24,573 nucleotides of DNA from CAG-1031 sp964391735 (GTDB lineage Bacteria > Bacteroidota > Bacteroidia > Bacteroidales > Muribaculaceae), in contig CAYMNF010000030.1 of NCBI GenBank assembly GCA_964391735.1, positions 1-24,573 on the forward strand, read 5' to 3'. The position numbers and the translations under genes were made by a program. This document shows, in pieces, positions 8,498 to 16,157 of the stretch; the stretch's first letter is position 1, and the number at the start of each line of letters is the position of its first letter. The notes under the pieces were generated by a model. That model searched no databases. It was given only the letters and a program-made list of their open reading frames with translations, and had not been told where the DNA came from.

Positions 8498-10438
8498 TTA
8501 TTTAAGAATCATTTTTTTAACGCTGCCATCGCTGTAAAGAACTATGTTGAGGCCTTGTTGAGGAATGTTATGCTTATGGCCTAACATATCAAAATACCCT
8601 ACAACCTCACGAGTTGTGTCACAGTCTGCGCAGACACTGTCAATAGAAGTAAACCTCTGGGTGGTAAAGGTTATTAGCTCACCATATTGGGTGCCTCTTT
8701 CGGTAGTGGCAAACGCTCTGCAATAATAGGTGAGTGAAGGGTACAAATCACTTAGTTGAGCAGTCATTGATTGTCCGCCGGCGAGTATGGTGTTGTTTTC
8801 CGTACTAACCTCTGCGGCAACACGTCTTGCATTAGCGTGATCATCTTCAGCATAATATTCAAAACCTTGCGACAATATGTCATCAGTTCCTTGCAGAACA
8901 TATCCACGCAAAGTGGCAGAGGTTGCTGTTATATCCTCAGCATCGTAAGTCTCCACTTTAGGTTCCATAAAGCTAAAATCAGACGGGTCAAAAGTCACCC
9001 AATCTCCATAATAGTATTTCCCTTGTGCCGATTTGTAGAAAGCTCGGACATTGTAATATGAAGTAGACTGCAGATTCTTTATATATCCCTCCAGTAAACC
9101 GTTATTTACAGCGCCATATCCCTCAGATGGAGTTAACGACTCAGGGGCATCATACTTTTTCCACTGAAATCCTGCCGTCGTTTCATATTCTGAAATATTA
9201 GTTTGGGCAGAGGCTATGGTAGCACTCTCTGATACACCTGTGGGTTTGAGTGTTTTTAGTTCAAGAGGCAGCGTTTTTACATCCAGCTTCTTTGTTTCTT
9301 TATACCCGTTTTCGTAAACTATAACAAATTTTTGGGAATATTCAGTTTGAGGATCTAAGCCGGTAAGCAGTAATTCTGAACCGGAGTTCTTCTCTGCATT
9401 CCAATATGTATTTGAAATTTTAGCATCTCCCGCATCAATATCAACATCAGCCTGAACGGATGTTGGCCCTACGTTTTCGTTGAAAATGAGATCCACGGGT
9501 AAGGTGTTGACATCAATATTATGCCGTGCAATCCCTTCTTTAAAAGTTAAATTCATCTTTAATCGGTAGGGATAACCCGGATTTAGATTACCAAGGCAAA
9601 CCGGCTTATCTTTATACTCTGCGGAATTATCATCTATTGATACCCAGATTTCTTGAGGTTGGGGAACATCAGTATCGGTGATTCTGATGTTTGAGACAGT
9701 GGCAGTTGATTGAGTGGTAACCACATCCACTTCAATAGGGAGAGATGTGGTCCTGTGCCAACGTGATAGCGAGTAGTTTTGTATTTCGGGTTGATCTTTA
9801 TAAGCCCAAATGAGCTTTATGTCATACTGTTCCCCGGCACACAAATTTGATACAATGAAGTTACCTGATTCAACCTCTGTTATAACCGCATTATGTTGAA
9901 CTAATGAATAATCACTACTTTCAATTATCAGCCCGGTGACTGTTACTTCATCTTCAGAGAAGAGATTCGGCGGGGTAAATGTGTCCTCCACTTTTACCTT
10001 GAGAGAAAAATAATCGGGGTCTACCGTAAGATTAAACGGATTCATAAGATAATAAAATCCACTGTCGGTGTTCACACCCATATTATCAAACAAGGTCTGA
10101 GTTCCGTAAACATACTGGTGATAAGTCTTATTACGATTAAAGGCACTTTTCGCCAAGTTCAAGTTATATGACTTAATGTAGACCGAGAATTGATAACCTG
10201 AGTAGGTTTTAGTCATCCAGTCATAAAGAGCATCATAGCAGTTATAAAATGCCTCGTCACTAATTTTTGTAATAGTCTGCGGGAGAACTAATATTCCTAT
10301 ATAATTATCTCTAAAGGCACTTTCCCCGACCTCCACAACAGTATATTCAACATCATTGTTGCTTACTTTTTCGGGGATTATCACTTCACGATATTTGTCA
10401 TCTTTTGAACATCCACTCTTTATATTTCCCTGTGCCAC
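8498..10438 (-). CDS. BspA-like/Fn3-type surface protein, main body downstream of an in-frame stop
   Basis: This open stretch (up to 646 codons) holds most of a secreted surface protein. Near its N-terminus is one BspA-type leucine-rich segment (EYTVVEVGESAFRDNYIGIL, then VLPQTITKISDEAFYNC). Several fibronectin III-like beta domains follow; the last two show the ATIASAQTN and SATLRGYVLQGTD patterns with conserved YYxRAF turns. The C-terminus (GYFDMLGHKHNIPQQGLNIV, then LYSDGSVKK) resembles the short conserved tail of many secreted Bacteroidales proteins. The only early start is a GTG at 10438, and translation from it would lack a signal peptide. In the same frame, an intact signal peptide lies upstream at 10448-10582, separated by one TAA. 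I read this as one gene broken by a nonsense change. Its DNA is visibly more AT-rich than its neighbours. It is last in the operon and followed by a terminator. Confidence 0.75.
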   Translation of the reverse strand: MAQGNIKSGCSKDDKYREVIIPEKVSNNDVEYTVVEVGESAFRDNYIGILVLPQTITKISDEAFYNCYDALYDWMTKTYSGYQFSVYIKSYNLNLAKSAFNRNKTYHQYVYGTQTLFDNMGVNTDSGFYYLMNPFNLTVDPDYFSLKVKVEDTFTPPNLFSEDEVTVTGLIIESSDYSLVQHNAVITEVESGNFIVSNLCAGEQYDIKLIWAYKDQPEIQNYSLSRWHRTTSLPIEVDVVTTQSTATVSNIRITDTDVPQPQEIWVSIDDNSAEYKDKPVCLGNLNPGYPYRLKMNLTFKEGIARHNIDVNTLPVDLIFNENVGPTSVQADVDIDAGDAKISNTYWNAEKNSGSELLLTGLDPQTEYSQKFVIVYENGYKETKKLDVKTLPLELKTLKPTGVSESATIASAQTNISEYETTAGFQWKKYDAPESLTPSEGYGAVNNGLLEGYIKNLQSTSYYNVRAFYKSAQGKYYYGDWVTFDPSDFSFMEPKVETYDAEDITATSATLRGYVLQGTDDILSQGFEYYAEDDHANARRVAAEVSTENNTILAGGQSMTAQLSDLYPSLTYYCRAFATTERGTQYGELITFTTQRFTSIDSVCADCDTTREVVGYFDMLGHKHNIPQQGLNIVLYSDGSVKKMILK

Positions 10439-10447
10439 CTTTACTGT

Positions 10448-10582
10448 TTATTTGGCCTCAGATAACACCTGGTAGTCAATACTCCCAATCGAAAAGATAT
10501 CTCCGTCGGCCGCAAATACTGACGAAGAAATCAATACTTCACTTAAGAAAAGAGTAAGCGTTAGTAAAATTTTCTTGTACAT
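10448..10582 (-). pseudogene. 5' fragment of the BspA-like gene: signal peptide, then premature TAA
   Basis: From an ATG at 10582 the minus strand encodes 44 residues: MYKKILLTLTLFL opens a signal peptide ending near SSVFA/A, followed by DGDIFSIGSIDYQVLSEAK. A TAA at 10450-10448 then stops translation. The frame continues without shift into ACA GTA AAG GTG GCA, i.e. TVKVAQGN of the downstream body. In BspA-type proteins a YxVLSE...KTVxV stretch normally runs straight on, so the TAA replaces one sense codon such as AAA, CAA or GAA. The start lies 33 nt after the TonB-receptor stop, fitting co-transcription. Alternatives are a sequencing error, or a short secreted peptide in its own right, which I think unlikely. 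Confidence 0.75.
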
Positions 10583-10615
10583 AATTTTATATTTATTTTT
10601 TACTGAAATAGCATG

Positions 10616-12481
10616 TTAGAAGTGCCACTCGGCGCCGGCAAGGAATGTGGCGCGTGGCATGGGGAAACCGTAGTTTATCTGATACTTTGTAGCGGTGAGG
10701 TTTTCACCTTTTACAAACAGGGTTAAGGCTTTGGGCCGGTCAAGGGTATAGGCTACACGGGCGTTCAGCAGGGCATAACTCTCCTTGGTCTGCTCGGTTA
10801 GCAGATGCCCGATATTCAAAACCTCAAGTGCAAATTGCCAGTTGCCGGGGGTGTACCCCACACGGGCGAAAAGCTTGTTGCGGGGAGCGGCTACAATACG
10901 TGTGTCGGTATACAAATATGCGTAGTTGGCCACCAGTTCCCATTCCCTTGCAGGTTTGAAGGTGGCATCGACCTCAAACCCCTTATTTATGAAGTTGCCG
11001 GTGTTGATGTTCCTCTGTGAACCGTCGATGTAAACGGTCTGTATCAGATTGTCACCTTTGATGTAGAACAAGGCTGCACCTATATTTAGCCGGGAATCCA
11101 ACAACCATTGTCGCACCTCAACCTCAAAATTGTTAAGACTTTCGGGCTTTAGGTCAGGATTGCGCGCCTCATACATATACAGCTCACGAATAGTTGGCGA
11201 GCGGAACCCCTTCCCGTAACTGAACTTTATGCGGTTAAGCGGCATCGGGCATAGAATAAATCCGGCCTGAGGCACCCATTGGTCACCGAATTGCGATGAA
11301 TGCTCATAGCGCAGACCGGCATTCAGGCTCAACCGTGTCCCCCAAAAGGACTGCTGCATCATGGCATATCCCGCCATCTCATTTACATACTTATCCACAA
11401 GGCGAGTTTTTGAGCCGTCACTCTTTGCGCTGTTCCATGCCCTGCCCCCAACACGCTTAAAGTCAATGCCCACGCTCAGGGCATTCCCCAGCCACGGCTT
11501 CAGAGTCTGATAAGCGGTCAGCCCCATGTTATAGTCCCTGGAGTGGAACAGGTATGGCCTGGGCTGGCCGTTTTTTATTCCGTCGTCAATCTCATGGTTA
11601 CCCATATTATAATAGGCCTGCACGCCTCCCGATGAGATGCTGTAACTGTTCTTGACAAATACAGCGGCGGTAGAGCGGAAAATCTTTGCCCACATATCAA
11701 GCGGCCGGGGCAGAAAAACCGACCCGGGATTGTCAGCCAACGATTGCGTCAGCATCATATTTCCGCCGACATCCCAATGCCGTGAAACCTGATATGAGAG
11801 TGATGCAAATCCGTTGGCAAGGCGGTAGTACATGCCGCGGCGACTACCGTCGGTGCGCTCGTAACCGGCAGCCATAAAAGCCCTCAATCCGCCGCGCTTA
11901 TAGCCGGCCTTGGCAGCGTACTGCATGGTGCCATAACTGCCGGCAGCAGCCTTTAACGCGCCGTAAAACCCATCGCGGTCGGCCCGTTGCGTTATCAGGT
12001 TTACTGACCCACCCATAGCCCCGGAACCATAAAGGAGCGAGGAGGGGCCGCTGACGACCTCCACCCGGTCTATGTCATTGACAAGATAAGTATCAGCCAA
12101 GGCATGCCCGAACACGCCGGCCCATTGCGGCTGTCCGTCAATCAGAAACAGCACTTTGTTGCCGGCTCCAACCCCGCGTATGCTCACGTTGCCGGCAGAG
12201 CCGCCACTGACACTGTACCCGGCTATGCCGCGTTCGGTAACAAACATGCCGGGAATACGGTGTTGCAACACCGGCAAAACATTGGTCTCCCCGCTGCTCT
12301 CCAACGTTTGCGAGGTAACAATCTTCACATCCAACGGCAACAGTGCAACAGGCGCCTTGGCAACATTTTCAGTGACAACCACCTCATCAAGCACCCTGGC
12401 AGTGTCCGCATGCTCAACAGCACCCGCAGCCCATGCCGTGGATACGGCCAAAACCGCCGGAAAATACACGAGGAACCGCAT
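10616..12481 (-). CDS. TonB-dependent outer membrane receptor
   Basis: A 22-strand-barrel transporter for a scarce ligand, energised by TonB. I start it at the ATG at 12481 because it begins a clear signal peptide (MRFLVYFPAVLAVSTAWA). The frame is open to 12541, but that extension overlaps the upstream gene and would bury the signal sequence. A TonB-box-like segment, DEVVVTE, lies at residues 32-38. The plug domain follows (VSIRGVGAGNKVLFLIDGQP, then IDRVEVVSGPSSLLYGSGAMGG). The barrel ends at a C-terminal Phe (AEWHF), as expected for BAM assembly. At 621 residues, with no carboxypeptidase-like N-terminal extension and no SusD partner, it resembles BtuB/heme/siderophore-type receptors rather than SusC glycan importers. 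The ligand is not identifiable. It starts 34 nt after the DUF362 gene. Confidence 0.92.
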   Translation of the reverse strand: MRFLVYFPAVLAVSTAWAAGAVEHADTARVLDEVVVTENVAKAPVALLPLDVKIVTSQTLESSGETNVLPVLQHRIPGMFVTERGIAGYSVSGGSAGNVSIRGVGAGNKVLFLIDGQPQWAGVFGHALADTYLVNDIDRVEVVSGPSSLLYGSGAMGGSVNLITQRADRDGFYGALKAAAGSYGTMQYAAKAGYKRGGLRAFMAAGYERTDGSRRGMYYRLANGFASLSYQVSRHWDVGGNMMLTQSLADNPGSVFLPRPLDMWAKIFRSTAAVFVKNSYSISSGGVQAYYNMGNHEIDDGIKNGQPRPYLFHSRDYNMGLTAYQTLKPWLGNALSVGIDFKRVGGRAWNSAKSDGSKTRLVDKYVNEMAGYAMMQQSFWGTRLSLNAGLRYEHSSQFGDQWVPQAGFILCPMPLNRIKFSYGKGFRSPTIRELYMYEARNPDLKPESLNNFEVEVRQWLLDSRLNIGAALFYIKGDNLIQTVYIDGSQRNINTGNFINKGFEVDATFKPAREWELVANYAYLYTDTRIVAAPRNKLFARVGYTPGNWQFALEVLNIGHLLTEQTKESYALLNARVAYTLDRPKALTLFVKGENLTATKYQINYGFPMPRATFLAGAEWHF

Positions 12482-12515
12482 AGTGGACAAAAGCCCGTGG
12501 GGAGAGACTGTCAAT

Positions 12516-13463
12516 TTACTTGTCAAGGTCAATAATCTCATACTCCTTTGACCCGAGACCTATCTTTGCCGCATGGTCAATGGTATGGGTACCGTGCCGG
12601 CTGTTGATACGCTCGATGAGCGGGGCGTTGTCGTTCCCCTCCTCGGGGGTCATGTTGAAGATGATATCCACACAAGCCTGGTCCAGAGCCACCGGGTCGG
12701 TAGACGCCAGGATGCCGTAGTCAGCCAACAAAACACCGGAGGGGTGTGCGGCGCAGTCACAGTCAACCGACATATTGTTCATGACGTTTATATACAGCAC
12801 GTTGCCCTTGAAATAATCATGTACCCCTTGAGCGGCGGCGGCCATCGCCTCAAGGAAATCGTCCTGCTCGGCGGTCTTACCCCAGAGCCCCTCAACCTTG
12901 TCAGTCGTGCCGGCAGAGTGTATATATGCCTTACCGTCAGCCGAGGCAACCCCGATGCTGGCATTCTTCAATACGCCGCCGTATCCTCCCATAGCATGGC
13001 CTTTGAAGTGCGCCAGATTAATCATAAAGTCATAGCGCGAAAGGTGGTCTCCCACAATATCATGCTTGATGTGGGTGGTATCCGATACGGGAATATTAAA
13101 CTGCCCGAACTCATCCATCAGGTCGACCGGGGCAATCGAGTCAAAACCATGCTCATGGATGGTTTGCCAATGAGCATCGCTGGTGTTACGCTTGCCTGCG
13201 TAGGCGGTGTTACACTCTACTATTGTACCGTGCACGGTGTCAACCAACATCTTTATCAGGGTGGGCTTCAGATAATTGGGATTACCACTTTCACCGGTAC
13301 TTATCTTAACCGCAACATTATGCCCGTCAGCCGACCGGCCAAGTGCCTCATAGACCTTGACAAGTGCCTCGGGGCTAATCTCGCGGGTCATATACACCTT
13401 TGACTGTGCTATGGCGACCATGGCAACCACGGCTGCAAAAAAGAAAACTATGGAACGTTTCAT
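12516..13463 (-). CDS. Exported DUF362 (COG2768-type) protein
   Basis: A DUF362 family protein of unknown function, 315 residues from the ATG at 13463. That start opens a good signal peptide (MKRSIVFFFAAVVAMVAIAQ); the frame is open to an ATG at 13484, which would add seven polar residues in front. Family hallmarks are NLAHFKGHAMGGYGGVLKN around 147-165, a CDC motif (Cys235, Cys237) followed by AAHPSG, and ILASTDPVALDQACVD. Some relatives carry a C-terminal ferredoxin domain or are described as Fe-S proteins. None is present here, and only the CDC pair could contribute to a metal site. Signal peptide and position directly before a TonB receptor suggest a periplasmic role, perhaps linked to the receptor's ligand (inference). 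Confidence 0.88.
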   Translation of the reverse strand: MKRSIVFFFAAVVAMVAIAQSKVYMTREISPEALVKVYEALGRSADGHNVAVKISTGESGNPNYLKPTLIKMLVDTVHGTIVECNTAYAGKRNTSDAHWQTIHEHGFDSIAPVDLMDEFGQFNIPVSDTTHIKHDIVGDHLSRYDFMINLAHFKGHAMGGYGGVLKNASIGVASADGKAYIHSAGTTDKVEGLWGKTAEQDDFLEAMAAAAQGVHDYFKGNVLYINVMNNMSVDCDCAAHPSGVLLADYGILASTDPVALDQACVDIIFNMTPEEGNDNAPLIERINSRHGTHTIDHAAKIGLGSKEYEIIDLDK

Positions 13464-13522
13464 CTTTTCAATTTTATAATTCAAAATTCTATTATATCTA
13501 TAATCAGATATTATACTCCCTG

Positions 13523-13530
13523 CAAAGATA
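13523..13530 (-). promoter_or_regulatory. Candidate -7 box of the DUF362-TonB-BspA operon
   Basis: The minus strand reads TATCTTTG here, a full match to TAnnTTTG, about 60 nt before the ATG at 13463. The -33 position holds only GTTTA, a weak match. Leader DNA between box and start is very AT-rich. The gene on the other strand has its own promoter at 13588-13618, so the intergenic region serves two divergent units. Confidence 0.45.
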
Positions 13531-13587
13531 TTAAAAAACTTGTTATTAAACTATTGCGAGTGTCTACACCCGGTCCCGGCAAATATT

Positions 13588-13618
13588 TTTGCAGATGTGG
13601 GGTTTTTGACTAACTTTG
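13588..13618 (+). promoter_or_regulatory. Promoter of the acyltransferase gene
   Basis: A perfect -33 TTTG at 13588-13591 is followed after 19 bp by a perfect -7 box TAACTTTG at 13611-13618. Transcription should start near 13625, about 39 nt before the ATG at 13664. Confidence 0.65.
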
Positions 13619-13663
13619 CCCTTGTAAACAGGCGGAAGCGATTCCGTTGACAAATATTCAGGA

Positions 13664-14857
13664 ATGGACATCCTTGATACAGCTGACTTTACCGATATCG
13701 CGCCAATTGATGATAAGGATTTTCACAAACGCATGGCCGAGTTGGTTACCTCGCCGGCCCTTGAGCATGCCGTAAAGTATGTGATGCCGGATGTTGATTA
13801 TCCCCGATTTGTTGAGTTTTTAAAAGGCATACCTGACAAGGATGCTTTTCAGCATGAGGTCATGTGGCCCTTTATGGAGATGTTGGCAAAGAAAACGACA
13901 TCAGGGGTATCTATTTCAGGGATTGAGACATTGGAGGCATCCAAGCCGGCCCTGTTCATCACCAATCACCGAGACATTGTGCTCGACGCCTCCTTCCTGA
14001 ACATCTGCCTGATGCGGCATAACCTTGACACCTGTGAGATTGCCATCGGCGACAATCTGTTGATAATGCCCTGGATCGACACCCTTGTGCGCATCAACAA
14101 ATGCTTTTTGGTGAAGCGAAACCTCAAGAAACTTGAAGCCTTGAATGCCGCCAAACAGCTCAGCGCATATATTCACCATGCCATTTGCAACAAGCGCGAG
14201 AAGGCGTGGATAGCCCAGCGTGAGGGGCGTGCCAAAGACTCATCAGACCGCACACAAGAGTCACTCATCAAGATGTTGGCCCTGAGTGGCGGCGGCTCAA
14301 CGGCTGCAAATCTCGCCGAGCTCAACATCACCCCGGTGTCGATAGCCTATGAGTATGATCCAAATGACTACCTGAAGGTGCGTGAGTTCTTGCTGAAGCG
14401 CCGTGACCCCGATTTTAAAAAGTCGCAACGTGACGACCTGTTTTCTATGGAGACCGGGTTGCTGCAGTTCAAGGGGCGCGTGCACTTCTCAGTGGGCGAA
14501 TGCCTGACACCTGAGATTGAAGCACTGCAGGATGCCGACCGCAACACCGTATTGGCTAAAACATGCAACCTGATTGACAGCAGTATCCACTCGCGCTATA
14601 AAATATATGCCATAAACTACATCGCCTATGACGAACTCACCGGCTCAGAGAGGTATGCCATGTTATATACCCGACATGAGCGTGAGCGCTTCATTGCATA
14701 CGTTGAGCACCAGCTTGAAAAGGTTGATGTAAAGGACATTACCCCCGATGAGCGGTATTTTATGCGCCTGATGATGTTTACAATGTATGCCAACCCGCTA
14801 AAAAATAAAAACGAGGCCCGGGAGAAAATTAAACAATTTGAGGGGATTGCGGTTTGA
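13664..14857 (+). CDS. PlsC-like glycerol(phosphate) acyltransferase family protein
   Basis: A 397-residue protein with a PlsC/GPAT-type acyltransferase domain, likely transferring an acyl chain to a lysophospholipid or other hydroxyl acceptor at the inner face of the membrane. The catalytic motif reads NHRDIVLDA, with His102. The usual spacing is His-x4-Asp; here the aspartates are at positions 104 and 108 (His-x5-Asp), so the motif is atypical. The substrate-binding block that is normally FPEGTRS appears as QREGRAKDSSDRTQ, with Glu187-Gly188-Arg189. There is no signal peptide and no clear membrane helix, only a moderately hydrophobic segment. N- and C-terminal extensions beyond the domain are unassigned. 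Its own promoter lies 46 nt upstream. Exact substrate is unknown. Confidence 0.82.
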   Translation: MDILDTADFTDIAPIDDKDFHKRMAELVTSPALEHAVKYVMPDVDYPRFVEFLKGIPDKDAFQHEVMWPFMEMLAKKTTSGVSISGIETLEASKPALFITNHRDIVLDASFLNICLMRHNLDTCEIAIGDNLLIMPWIDTLVRINKCFLVKRNLKKLEALNAAKQLSAYIHHAICNKREKAWIAQREGRAKDSSDRTQESLIKMLALSGGGSTAANLAELNITPVSIAYEYDPNDYLKVREFLLKRRDPDFKKSQRDDLFSMETGLLQFKGRVHFSVGECLTPEIEALQDADRNTVLAKTCNLIDSSIHSRYKIYAINYIAYDELTGSERYAMLYTRHERERFIAYVEHQLEKVDVKDITPDERYFMRLMMFTMYANPLKNKNEAREKIKQFEGIAV

Positions 14858-14940
14858 TAATATTGTAACGAGAAAGATTTTTACAAATTCCCTTTCCACG
14901 TCAACAAATAGAGTCATCTCATAATAAAGTCATCAACTAA

Positions 14941-16131
14941 GTGCGGCTGTTTGTCCTCCCCCTGGTTCTTGCCTATGTTTTGGAAGTGGTGTATGCCGTT
15001 TGCATCCACTTTGCTCTGAGGCGTTGGTCAAAACGCATCGGCAAGTACACACGGAGTCCCCTGTTAGCCGATATTATCAATCTGGCTGCTGTTGCTGACT
15101 TGTCGGTAGTGGCCTTCTGTAACATCGAAACCGTTGTGTCAATGTGGATGCTGTTTGCATTCCTGACACTTTTCGTTGCCCAAACCGTTGGGATACTGAT
15201 ATATCTGTTGGGAAAATTGCCACGGCTTTGGCGCGGAAAACCTTGGCGGTATTTCGGGTCAGCCGGGCTCATTGCCGGGGTTTTGGTATGCGCCTTCATG
15301 TGGTGGGGCGCGCTGGTGACGCGTCTCTCAACACGCGTTGTGGATGTTAACGTTGAAATCAAAGACCTGCCGAGGGCTTTTGACGGATACCGCATTGTAC
15401 AGCTCAGCGACTTCCATGTGGGGACATACGGCAAAGACACCTCTTTCCCCGCAAAGGTTGTCAAGGAGGTAAACGCCCTGAACCCTGATTTAATCGTTTT
15501 TACCGGCGACCTGGTGAACAGCCGCGCCAATGAGTTGCCACCCTTTGTTGATGTATTATCCCAACTGAAGGCTAAAGACGGGGTAATCTCAATAACCGGC
15601 AACCATGACTATGGCGACTATGTTTACTGGGAGTCAGAGCAGAAAAAGCTCAATGACCGTGCATGGTTGTACACCATGCATGAGGAGATGGGATGGCGTC
15701 TGCTGCGCGACGCCAAGACCCCGGTCATACGCGGGAATGATACCATCTGGATTGTCGGTGTCGAGAACATCGGCGAACCCCCTTTCAGAGCTTATGGCTC
15801 GCTGAAACGCGCCACAGAACCGGATACGCCTAACCAAGTAAAAATATTATTGAGCCACAATCCTCGCCATTGGAATGACTCAATCATGAATAACCCCGCG
15901 ATGGGCTACGACCTCACCCTGTCGGGTCACACCCACGCCATGCAGATACAATTCGGGGGCTGGTCCCCGTCAAAATACAAATACCCGCAGTGGGGCGGAC
16001 TGTATACCGACACCCTGGGGCGTAAACTATATGTAAACACAGGCATTGGGTCTGTGGGAATGCCCGCGCGGCTGGGGACAGCGAAACCTGAAATTACACT
16101 GCTGACCCTGCGGCGGCCCAAAACAAATTGA
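14941..16131 (+). CDS. Membrane-anchored metallophosphoesterase (YkuE/YaeI-like)
   Basis: A membrane-bound calcineurin-fold phosphoesterase, 396 residues. Four hydrophobic segments occupy roughly the first 130 residues, followed by the catalytic domain. All metal-binding blocks are intact: Asp157-x-His159 (SDFHVG), Asp190 (FTGDLVN), GNHD at 220-223, the SHNPRHW segment, and GHTH at 329-332. This subfamily often acts on lipid-linked phosphates at the membrane (YaeI is linked to UDP-diacylglucosamine hydrolysis), but the substrate here is uncertain. The start is GTG, directly behind an in-frame TAA (14938-14940); no ATG precedes the first membrane segment. The 83 nt before it show no clear promoter or terminator. 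tex follows after 26 nt. Confidence 0.88.
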   Translation: MRLFVLPLVLAYVLEVVYAVCIHFALRRWSKRIGKYTRSPLLADIINLAAVADLSVVAFCNIETVVSMWMLFAFLTLFVAQTVGILIYLLGKLPRLWRGKPWRYFGSAGLIAGVLVCAFMWWGALVTRLSTRVVDVNVEIKDLPRAFDGYRIVQLSDFHVGTYGKDTSFPAKVVKEVNALNPDLIVFTGDLVNSRANELPPFVDVLSQLKAKDGVISITGNHDYGDYVYWESEQKKLNDRAWLYTMHEEMGWRLLRDAKTPVIRGNDTIWIVGVENIGEPPFRAYGSLKRATEPDTPNQVKILLSHNPRHWNDSIMNNPAMGYDLTLSGHTHAMQIQFGGWSPSKYKYPQWGGLYTDTLGRKLYVNTGIGSVGMPARLGTAKPEITLLTLRRPKTN

Positions 16132-16157
16132 CAAGAAATAAATTACAGTATTCTTCA

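Noticed and set aside
8402..8584. 60-codon plus-strand open frame behind a TAACTTTG box at 8337-8344
   Set aside because: It covers the minus-strand terminator at 8422-8466 and runs into the 3' end of the BspA-like gene. The composition is not protein-like, and the plus-strand -7 box has no good -33 partner.
12482..12541. N-terminal extension of the TonB receptor to the ATG at 12541
   Set aside because: It would overlap the DUF362 gene by 26 nt and place 20 residues before an otherwise perfect signal peptide.
12573..13403. 276-codon plus-strand open frame opposite the DUF362 gene
   Set aside because: It lies wholly inside a gene with clear family motifs and shows no recognisable domain; it is a codon-bias shadow.
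16128..16157. TTG start for tex
   Set aside because: The TTG overlaps the previous stop; the ATG at 16158 gives the conserved Tex N-terminus.
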